Shown here: positions 8,695 through 14,235 of the stretch, piece after piece
Layout: every line of letters begins with the position of its first letter
How positions within the stretch are numbered: position 1 is the first letter of the stretch
Assembly (NCBI GenBank): GCA_934725305.1
Contig: CAKVBA010000048.1
Coordinates: 1 to 21,404 of the forward strand
DNA length: 21,404 nucleotides
Direction of reading: 5' to 3'
From: an uncultured Parabacteroides sp.
GTDB lineage: Bacteria; Bacteroidota; Bacteroidia; Bacteroidales; Tannerellaceae
The notes under the pieces: generated by a model
What the model was told of the DNA's origin: nothing
Databases searched by the model: none
Seen by the model: only the letters and a program-made list of their open reading frames with translations
Made by a program: the position numbers and the translations under genes

Positions 8695-9543
8695 TTATTT
8701 ATCCGGCACTACTTCCAGACGAGTTCCCAACGTCTGGTTGATTACCTCCAGCACCTCATCCAATGAAAGATCTCGGAAGGTTGCGGTCAGCTTCATGCCA
8801 CCTGCAACCGCCGAACGGTTTTGTATCTTCACCTGATAACAATCACCTACTTCGTTCATCACCTGATCCAGCGGTGTCTCATCAAAATGTAGTTGCTTGG
8901 TCTTCCAAGCCAAATCGTTCGGACTCTGTTCTTTCTCATCCAACAGGTTGATCTGCCGATCGGCATACACAGCCGACATGCCGGCTGTCAAGACAACACC
9001 TTTTTCCTGCTTCAACGGCTTGAAATCTACCTTACCAGTTACCACATGAACGGTCTCGGCCGTATCAGACGTTGCCACCTGAAAACTGGTGCCCAACACC
9101 GTTACACACGTTCGTGTGGTCTGAACAGAAAAGGGATGCGTCTCATCCTGCCTTACTTGAAAGAAGGCTTTTCCCTGCATTTCTACCCGACGCTCCTGCC
9201 TGCCAAAACTCTTCCGGTCGTAACGGACCGATGAACGAGCAGCCAACGAGACCCATGAACTATCCGGCAGACAGATTTCGAGATATTGGCCCGGACGAGT
9301 TACAGCAACCACCCACTCTTCTGTCGGACGAAGATTCCACCACAATGTAGTAATACCAACAAGCACTAACAACACAGCCGCAGCCGTGCCCATCCAATAG
9401 CGATGAAAGAGGCTACGACGAATCATCGGCCGCTCTGCTGCAAACCGCGTCCAAGCATGGTTGGCATCCAACCGCTCCTCTTGGTAATGCTTCGCTACAA
9501 AACGAAGATGTTCTTCCCAAATGTTGTCATTCTTGTTGCTCAT
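8695..9543 (-). CDS. FecR-family anti-sigma factor
   Basis: The 282-aa protein has a cytoplasmic N-terminal segment (1-48), which would bind the sigma factor, and a single membrane helix (about 50-70). A periplasmic FecR domain follows (about 80-175, with GQYLEICLPDSSWVSLAARS and GKAFFQV), then a DUF4974-like C-terminal domain (about 217-278, FDETPLDQVMNEVGDCYQVKI). This is the standard Bacteroidetes FecR architecture and length. It should hold the co-encoded ECF sigma inactive until the STN domain of the receptor, encoded 10 bp downstream, contacts its periplasmic part. The start lies 7 bp after the stop of the 54-aa lipoprotein gene. Unusually, the sigma gene is separated from fecR by two small genes rather than being adjacent. 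Confidence 0.93.
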   Translation of the reverse strand: MSNKNDNIWEEHLRFVAKHYQEERLDANHAWTRFAAERPMIRRSLFHRYWMGTAAAVLLVLVGITTLWWNLRPTEEWVVAVTRPGQYLEICLPDSSWVSLAARSSVRYDRKSFGRQERRVEMQGKAFFQVRQDETHPFSVQTTRTCVTVLGTSFQVATSDTAETVHVVTGKVDFKPLKQEKGVVLTAGMSAVYADRQINLLDEKEQSPNDLAWKTKQLHFDETPLDQVMNEVGDCYQVKIQNRSAVAGGMKLTATFRDLSLDEVLEVINQTLGTRLEVVPDK

Positions 9544-9550
9544 ATTCTAT

Positions 9551-9715
9551 TCAATAACCCTGATTATGATTCCACTGTACTCCCATAATGGGTACTTTAC
9601 CTTTCTGCAACGGTACGCCCAAACTTACATCTGGAGTAAGGCGAGACGAACCACAAGCCGACAAAGCCAGCAGAGCAAATATACAGATCAAACAGATATA
9701 ACTTTGCTTTTTCAT
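9551..9715 (-). CDS. 54-aa micro-lipoprotein in the sigma/FecR operon
   Basis: This short ORF encodes 54 aa: a Lys-rich start (MKKQ), a hydrophobic core, and the lipobox LSAC (C21) followed by GSS, giving a mature lipopeptide of only 34 residues that ends in VPIMGVQWNHNQGY. It starts 20 bp after the stop of the barrel gene and ends 7 bp before the fecR start, on the same strand, leaving no other coding explanation for the 192-bp gap. The clean lipobox and tight spacing argue that it is a real gene. I recognise no family. Its place between an outer-membrane barrel and the anti-sigma gene suggests a periplasmic or membrane-anchored accessory to the relay; that is inference. Confidence 0.75.
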   Translation of the reverse strand: MKKQSYICLICIFALLALSACGSSRLTPDVSLGVPLQKGKVPIMGVQWNHNQGY

Positions 9716-9735
9716 ATCATTATATATACCTAATA

Positions 9736-10467
9736 TTATAATGTATAGCCCAAAGTAAAACTAACCATGTGATTTCTTATACGCAGGTCGTTCTGCTCTT
9801 TCAAGAACTGTCCCCACGCCATATCATATCCAATATTGAAAGAAACCCTCTTGACCGTAATTCCGGCAGAAGCCGTGCCACCCCAATCGAAACGGGTCGT
9901 TCCATCCATGCTCAACTCGCCGTTCACCTTTTTCCCCTTGAAAGGATTAAATTCGATGTAGTCATAGCGATATTCATACGGAAATCGACCTGCTTCGCTG
10001 GTTCCCGGCAAAGATTTTGACGAGCTTAACGAAACCTCTGCATGACCGGCAATACCTACTGCCACATACGGACCCACTGCCAGATTCAGTTTCACATCAT
10101 CACAAAATCGGAAACTCCACTGGGCCATCACAGGCAACTGCAGATAGTAGCGGGTAGCCTCTGTATTGGAACTTTCGAGACGGAAACCATCTCCTATTGG
10201 AATATTGCCCCACGACATCGGATGATACACTCCCTTTTGCTGCAAGACAAACAGACCCGACTTCCAACCAAAAGCCGGTTTATAACCTACCGCCTCCTTC
10301 ATCTGATACGTAACGCCCACTCCAGCCTTGAAACCCAATGCCACACGAGTTGTCTCATTCTCTTTATTCACAACAACTCCCGCTTCAGGGGTTACACTCC
10401 ATAAAGACTGGGCTCTTGCCACCACACTACTCAGCAGACAAGCTGCCATCAAAATCAACTGTTTCAT
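9736..10467 (-). CDS. Small outer-membrane beta-barrel protein (PorT/OmpW-like fold)
   Basis: The 243-aa protein has a Sec signal (residues 1-20, VVARAQ) and a mature region of alternating amphipathic strands with frequent aromatic girdle residues. Examples are YYLQLPVMAQWSF, LNLAVGPYVAVGIAG, FDWGGTASAGITVKRVSFN and a C-terminal strand MVSFTLGYTL. This is the pattern of 8-10-strand Bacteroidetes outer-membrane proteins annotated as outer membrane beta-barrel or PorT family. It is the second gene of the operon, 82 bp after the sigma gene and 20 bp before the micro-lipoprotein gene, which implies regulation by the same sigma factor. Its job in the relay is unknown: it could be a target of the system rather than a signalling component. 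Confidence 0.82.
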   Translation of the reverse strand: MKQLILMAACLLSSVVARAQSLWSVTPEAGVVVNKENETTRVALGFKAGVGVTYQMKEAVGYKPAFGWKSGLFVLQQKGVYHPMSWGNIPIGDGFRLESSNTEATRYYLQLPVMAQWSFRFCDDVKLNLAVGPYVAVGIAGHAEVSLSSSKSLPGTSEAGRFPYEYRYDYIEFNPFKGKKVNGELSMDGTTRFDWGGTASAGITVKRVSFNIGYDMAWGQFLKEQNDLRIRNHMVSFTLGYTL

Positions 10468-10549
10468 TTTTCTTATCTTTTGTATATTCTATATTATATC
10501 CCTAAGACAAGAAAAACGGAAAAAACCCTATCGTCTCTACATAAAATTT

Positions 10550-11074
10550 TTATCCAAAAAAGAAAAGATAGATGCGGATAGCTGTCTCGCGTAGCGTTTT
10601 CAACGCCTTCGACATCTGATTTTCTACGGTTTTGATAGAGAGATGTAGCTTATCTGCTATCTCCTGATATTTCAGTCCATCCCGTTTGGACAACAGAAAA
10701 ATCTTTTTCCGCTCGGGCGGAAGACGATCGATAGCATCCCACAGACGGGCATCTCGCTCTGCTTCCCGAATACGTTCCTCTTCACTCTGATCCTCCACAT
10801 CGGGCATCTGATCGGTCATCTCGACAGAGGCCGCCTTTGTCACATAGGTAAGCGAACGATTTCGCACGGCTTGATAAAGATAAGATTTCAGATGATCGAT
10901 AGGAACTTCCAAGCGGTTTCGATCCCACACATCGGCAAAAGTCTGCTGCACTATATCTTCCGCATCATCCAACTGTTGGGTATAACGCAGCGCAAAAAGG
11001 CACAAGGGTTTGTATAAACTCTTGAAGCTCCTTTCAAAATCTTCTGCTGTCAATGTAGCCATATCATTTGTCAT
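10550..11074 (-). CDS. ECF-type RNA polymerase sigma factor
   Basis: The 174-aa protein has sigma region 2 at about 17-78 (FKSLYKPLCLFALRYTQQ and DAEDIVQQTFADVW, the core-binding and -10 recognition helices) and region 4 at about 112-163 with a helix-turn-helix (LKYQEIADKLHLSIKTVENQ). There is no region 1.1 or 3, as expected for ECF factors. The sequence is of the Bacteroidetes FecI-like group. It heads the operon and a good promoter lies 20 bp upstream. The start chosen (MTNDMATLTAEDFERS) gives a normal N-terminus; Met5 is an alternative. It probably directs transcription of its own operon once FecR releases it. A phased 11/22-bp array begins 67 bp upstream of the promoter. Confidence 0.93.
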   Translation of the reverse strand: MTNDMATLTAEDFERSFKSLYKPLCLFALRYTQQLDDAEDIVQQTFADVWDRNRLEVPIDHLKSYLYQAVRNRSLTYVTKAASVEMTDQMPDVEDQSEEERIREAERDARLWDAIDRLPPERKKIFLLSKRDGLKYQEIADKLHLSIKTVENQMSKALKTLRETAIRIYLFFFG

Positions 11075-11093
11075 TAAAAATAACTATCGGATG

Positions 11094-11125
11094 CAAAGAA
11101 ATACTCTTTTCCACTTGCTACCAAA
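11094..11125 (-). promoter_or_regulatory. Promoter of the sigma/TonB operon
   Basis: On the minus strand, TTTG (11125-11122), a 20-nt spacer and TTTCTTTG (11101-11094) give a Bacteroides-type -33/-7 pair, with one mismatch to TAnnTTTG. Transcription would start near 11087, about 13 nt before the sigma ATG. The plus-strand promoter before the SQR gene has the same TTTG-N20-TTTCTTTG form. Confidence 0.6.
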
Positions 11126-11191
11126 GAATTCAATTTATTTAGAGAACGTTTAAAGACCGTTACAAATTATCTAAAAGCTCGATGTCTTTTT

Positions 11192-11257
11192 TAATGGGAT
11201 TTGAACGGTATTAAAACAGCATTAAAGCAGCATTAAAATGGTATTCGAACGGCGTTC
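11192..11257 (+). repeat. Six 11-bp tandem units upstream of the sigma promoter
   Basis: Six consecutive 11-mers run without gaps: TAATGGGATTT, GAACGGTATTA, AAACAGCATTA, AAGCAGCATTA, AAATGGTATTC, GAACGGCGTTC. The consensus is roughly RAACRGYATTA. They lie 67 bp upstream of the sigma -33 element and run directly into the 22-bp array, so the whole block is phased on about one helical turn. Confidence 0.8.
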
Positions 11258-11437
11258 GAAAAAGGGTAGGGACTTTTTGGAAATAGTCTATAGAGTCTTG
11301 AGAAAAAGTCTAGGGACTTTTTGAAAAAAGGGTATAGACCCTTGAAAAAAGCGGGTAGGTACTTTGTCAAAATTGGGTAGGCACTCCGTTCGGATTGGGT
11401 AGGCACCCATTTTGAACGGAGTAACTACTCCGTTTTT
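11258..11437 (-). repeat. Second 22-bp array, inverted relative to 4763-4938
   Basis: Eight units have TA-type cores at 11267, 11289, 11311, 11333, 11356, 11378, 11400 and 11422, spaced 22 bp except for one 23. Read on the minus strand the units follow the order of the first array: AACGGAGT/TGCCTACCC types first, then AAAAAGTCCCTA and TCTATAGAC types. The last plus-strand unit (11415-11434) is a perfect hairpin, AACGGAGT-AACT-ACTCCGTT. No gene is seen in 11126-11452. Confidence 0.82.
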
Positions 11438-11452
11438 ACAGAGAAAACCAAG

Positions 11453-11502
11453 GGTGACTAACGGTGTGCATAATTGCAAACAGATGCGTCAGTCACCTTT
11501 TT
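11453..11502. terminator. Long hairpin with T-tract downstream of the acyltransferase
   Basis: GGTGACTAACG (11453-11463) pairs with CGTCAGTCACC (11487-11497) over 11 positions with one mismatch and a 23-nt loop. TTTTT follows on the plus strand; on the minus strand only a weak TTGGTTTTC follows. It begins 43 bp past the acyltransferase stop and may terminate that transcript, but the better T-run points rightwards, where no plus-strand gene precedes it. Confidence 0.4.
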
Positions 11503-11539
11503 GAGGCTGCTCCAAAACTACTATTTTGACTTTATCGCC

Positions 11540-12724
11540 TTACATCCATTTCTTGGCAAGCCACCGGCGAACCGGCTCATCATAGAGCTTCAGACAGGTA
11601 AATGCCAACGTGATATTGACGATCAAAACCATCACAACCACAGGCCATGTTTCTCCCAACGAGTAAAGCTTGTTCTCGATTAACCAAGCATAGAAGAGAT
11701 ACATCACCGGATAGTGTACGATGTATAAAGGATAGGAAATATCACCAAGAAACTTACAAATACCTGTGGATAGACGATCGCTGGTCATTCCGGATGCGGC
11801 CAACCACACTATCACCGGGAAGATAGTGGTTGTAGCGAGCAATTCAAACAAACTATTCAAGCTGACGCCACTCAAACCAGGAATTGTGTCGACCGGAATA
11901 TAAGGCAGAGAAAAGAGGGCAAACAACATAGCAATGGAGATCCAGAAGATACCGCGCACTTCAACTGGCTTGAAATGACGAGAAATAAGCATTCCTATCG
12001 TAAAGGGGAACATCATGCGAAGAAATCCGCCACATAGATTGACCGTATCGAATGCCCATCCTACACCAAGTGCGTCATAACCAGACACATCCGTAATGGA
12101 AAACCAGCTCCACAAAACTCCGATAACAGCCACTAAAACAACCAACGCCTTATTGGAAAGACGACGTATCAACAGAGCATAAACTATATTTCCGATGTAT
12201 TCGAAGAACAGAGACCAGCTGGGACCGTTCAGCGGGAACATCTCGCCGTTACCTCGCACTTCATAACCGGCTCCGGAATAGGCCGGAACAAACAGGAAAG
12301 TAAGCAAAAGAGCCACCATAACCCAAGGGAAAGGAGTTTCTGTACCATCCCACTTCACACCACCCTGCAACATAAAGGTGATGCAACCGATAATAGCACC
12401 CATTATCAGCATCGGATGTAAACGAATCAGACGACGCTTAAAAAAGCCTCCTAAAGTAAGACGATGAGCGCCTGCCGATTGCCAACGGTCGTCATAGGCA
12501 TAACTGATTACGAAACCAGACAGCATAAAGAAGAAATCGACCGCCAAATGGCCATGGTTGAAAACATCAATAGCCGAGCCTTCGGCAAAAGCAAAGCCCT
12601 CAAAGACATGATACCATACAACCATAAGAGCGGCTGCGCCACGCAATCCATCCAACAATTCATAATGGGGTTTGGTATCAGCAAACGAGGCAGACGATAT
12701 AAAATCAGTTTGTTTTCCAGACAT
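11540..12724 (-). CDS. Membrane acyltransferase, OafA/acyltransferase-3 family
   Basis: The 394-aa protein has about ten hydrophobic helices. It carries the family's N-terminal motif DGLRGAAALMVVWYH, where the conserved His (H39) is needed for acyl transfer. The second conserved block follows (FFMLSGFVISYAYDDRW, near 66-82), then the Arg/His-rich cytoplasmic segment KRRLIRLHP. A late SYPLYIVHYPVMY motif is typical of these enzymes. Members transfer acetyl or other acyl groups to exported or membrane-bound sugars such as O-antigen, capsule or peptidoglycan, or act on other carbon sources. The substrate here is not indicated, because no glycan gene cluster surrounds it. It is a single minus-strand gene between the trpS terminator and the 11258-11437 array; no convincing promoter is visible in 12725-12766. 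Confidence 0.92.
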   Translation of the reverse strand: MSGKQTDFISSASFADTKPHYELLDGLRGAAALMVVWYHVFEGFAFAEGSAIDVFNHGHLAVDFFFMLSGFVISYAYDDRWQSAGAHRLTLGGFFKRRLIRLHPMLIMGAIIGCITFMLQGGVKWDGTETPFPWVMVALLLTFLFVPAYSGAGYEVRGNGEMFPLNGPSWSLFFEYIGNIVYALLIRRLSNKALVVLVAVIGVLWSWFSITDVSGYDALGVGWAFDTVNLCGGFLRMMFPFTIGMLISRHFKPVEVRGIFWISIAMLFALFSLPYIPVDTIPGLSGVSLNSLFELLATTTIFPVIVWLAASGMTSDRLSTGICKFLGDISYPLYIVHYPVMYLFYAWLIENKLYSLGETWPVVVMVLIVNITLAFTCLKLYDEPVRRWLAKKWM

Positions 12725-12766
12725 ATATAATATGTATTTAATGATTGTGTATATAGTAGAAATAGT

Positions 12767-12806
12767 AAAGGGGTTGTGCCGAAAACCACTTCAACACAAC
12801 CCCTTT
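12767..12806 (-). terminator. Intrinsic terminator of trpS
   Basis: A perfect 12-bp stem, AAAGGGGTTGTG (12767-12778) with CACAACCCCTTT (12795-12806), has a 16-nt loop and lies 34 bp past the trpS stop. The minus-strand T-tract after the stem is short (CTTTACTATTTC), but stem strength and position support termination. Confidence 0.72.
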
Positions 12807-12840
12807 GTCTATTGTCTATAACTATCTTCCCTATATTCGA

Positions 12841-13896
12841 TTAGAAGCCACCACGGAAACCGATGATCTCACGGACTTCACGCAAAGTCTTGGCCGCACT
12901 TTCGCTGGCTTTTTCTGCTCCTATGCGAGCCACCTTAGCCATATAATCTTCGTTAGCCATGATATCGATGATACGTTCACGAATCGGAGCACAGAAAGCG
13001 TTGATATCAGCAGCCAACTGCTTCTTCATATCGCCATAACGAATCTCGCAATTGTTATATTTCTCGTTGAAATAATCGTATGTATCCTTTGTTGAAACGA
13101 TATCCATCATTGTAAACAGGTTGGCAATCGGTTCGGGCTTCACGCTGTTAGGCTCTGTTGGACCCGCATCAGTTACCGCCTTCATCACCTTTTTCTTGAT
13201 TGTCTTCTCGTCATCAATCAGATAGATAGCGTTACCTTCGCTCTTACCCATTTTGCCTGAGCCATCCAGACCCGGCACCTTCAGAGACTTTTCACCCAAG
13301 TGGAATGAAGCAGGTTCGGGGAAGAACTCTACGCCGTATGTTGCATTGAAACGACGGGCAAAACGACGCGCCATCTCCATGTTCTGTTCCTGGTCTTTAC
13401 CTACCGGCACCTTTACACCCTTATGAATAATGATATCGGCCGCCATCAAAGTCGGATAAGTCAACAAACCGGCGCTGACACTGTGCTTGTTTCCTTCGTT
13501 GAAGATTTCCTTCTCAACATCATTATCGTTTTCATCCATATTCACACGCAGCTGCTTACGTGCTTTTTCCTTAAATGAAGCGGTACGCATCAATTCACCA
13601 ATACCGGCATTCATATTTAAATAAAGATACAACTCAGCCACTTCGCGCACATCGCTCTGAATATAGATGGTAGCCTTTTCAGGATCGATACCACAAGCCA
13701 GATACTCAGCCAAAATGGTTTTAACGCTCTTACGTATATTTTCAGGATGCGGATGGGTAGTCAATGAGTGCCAGTCTGCAATAAAGAAAAAGCAATTATA
13801 CTCATTTTGCATTTGCAAAAAACTATTTACTGCGCCGAAATAATTTCCCAAGTGCAGATTACCTGTTGGGCGAATACCACTTACTACTGTTTCCAT
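12841..13896 (-). CDS. trpS: Tryptophan--tRNA ligase
   Basis: The 351-aa class I aminoacyl-tRNA synthetase starts with METVVSGIRPTGNLHLGNYFGAV. The HxGN motif (H15-N18, the HIGH equivalent) sits right after the RPTGxLHLG signature specific to TrpRS. The second ATP-binding loop reads GKMGKSEGN (KMSKS equivalent, about 215-223). TrpRS is cytoplasmic and charges tRNA-Trp in protein synthesis; the length is normal for the bacterial enzyme. It is divergent from carB, and its -7 element TATCTTTG at 13926-13933 lies only about 30 bp from the carB-leader promoter. It is followed by a strong hairpin at 12767-12806. Nothing unusual is seen in the protein. Confidence 0.97.
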   Translation of the reverse strand: METVVSGIRPTGNLHLGNYFGAVNSFLQMQNEYNCFFFIADWHSLTTHPHPENIRKSVKTILAEYLACGIDPEKATIYIQSDVREVAELYLYLNMNAGIGELMRTASFKEKARKQLRVNMDENDNDVEKEIFNEGNKHSVSAGLLTYPTLMAADIIIHKGVKVPVGKDQEQNMEMARRFARRFNATYGVEFFPEPASFHLGEKSLKVPGLDGSGKMGKSEGNAIYLIDDEKTIKKKVMKAVTDAGPTEPNSVKPEPIANLFTMMDIVSTKDTYDYFNEKYNNCEIRYGDMKKQLAADINAFCAPIRERIIDIMANEDYMAKVARIGAEKASESAAKTLREVREIIGFRGGF

Positions 13897-13925
13897 TTCT
13901 TGTTATTTTTCGTTTTCTTATGCCG

Positions 13926-13933
13926 CAAAGATA
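13926..13933 (-). promoter_or_regulatory. -7 element of the trpS promoter
   Basis: The minus strand reads TATCTTTG, an exact match to TAnnTTTG, 29 bp upstream of the trpS ATG. A -33 TTTG is not seen at the usual distance. It is back to back with the carB-leader promoter (13966-13996). Confidence 0.5.
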
Positions 13934-13965
13934 GAAAGAATAAAGGAGAATGCGAATTTATTCTC

Positions 13966-13996
13966 TTTGTAAATCCAAATCTTTTTCTTACCTTTG
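13966..13996 (+). promoter_or_regulatory. carB leader promoter
   Basis: TTTG (13966-13969), a 19-nt spacer and TACCTTTG (13989-13996) match the Bacteroides -33/-7 consensus exactly. Transcription should start near 14003, about 20 nt before the leader ORF and 230 nt before carB. Confidence 0.78.
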
Positions 13997-14021
13997 CCGA
14001 GATTTTGAAGGGTAGATTGGT

Positions 14022-14201
14022 ATGAACAAGACACAGATGGATAATCCGAAGTTCTTTTCCGATTTCATGTCGGACGGCTACTCTCTTTTTTTCTATTTTG
14101 TTGGATTTTCATTTGATTATATAGGATGCGTTGGTTATTTTTACCAACGCATTTTTTTTGCATCGATGAACTATCTTAGAAGGCGAGACTTGTACACATA
14201 A
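14022..14201 (+). CDS. 59-aa leader ORF spanning the carB attenuator
   Basis: This ATG-initiated ORF encodes 59 aa (start MNKTQMDNPKFF, end YLRRRDLYT). It begins about 20 nt after the predicted transcription start, with GAAGGG about 8 nt upstream, and stops 34 nt before the carB ATG. The middle codons are Phe/Tyr-rich because the DNA is a T-rich tract (14081-14120). An intrinsic terminator (14126-14159) lies entirely within the ORF at codons 35-46. A ribosome close behind RNA polymerase would therefore prevent the terminator from folding. This arrangement matches the E. coli pyrBI leader, where low UTP slows polymerase in a U-rich tract so the ribosome catches up. The peptide itself probably has no function. 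The ORF is directly visible; the regulatory reading is inference. Confidence 0.6.
   Translation: MNKTQMDNPKFFSDFMSDGYSLFFYFVGFSFDYIGCVGYFYQRIFFASMNYLRRRDLYT
14058..14074 (+). promoter_or_regulatory. Candidate pause hairpin in the carB leader
   Basis: TCCGA (14058-14062) pairs with TCGGA (14070-14074) around a 7-nt loop. A second TCCGA at 14045-14049 could pair with the same TCGGA instead. The hairpin sits just before the T-rich tract, where a pause hairpin would sit in a pyrBI-type attenuator. The stem is only 5 bp, so this is tentative. Confidence 0.35.
14126..14159 (+). terminator. Intrinsic terminator (attenuator) upstream of carB
   Basis: ATGCGTTGGT (14126-14135) and ACCAACGCAT (14143-14152) form a perfect 10-bp stem with a 7-nt loop and a run of eight T. 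It lies between the leader promoter and carB, on the carB strand. No other plus-strand gene precedes it, so it can only act on the carB leader transcript. Confidence 0.88.
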
Positions 14202-14235
14202 ACAAACTATAAATAAAAAAACAACCCAATTTACT

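Noticed and set aside
11288..11479. 63-codon minus-strand ORF across the second array
   Set aside because: It is a translation of the degenerate tandem repeat, with no start context, no signal and no family resemblance.
14022..14201. Arginine-type ribosome-stalling attenuator
   Set aside because: The only Arg run lies after the terminator, so stalling there cannot control the hairpin; the U-rich pyrBI model fits better.
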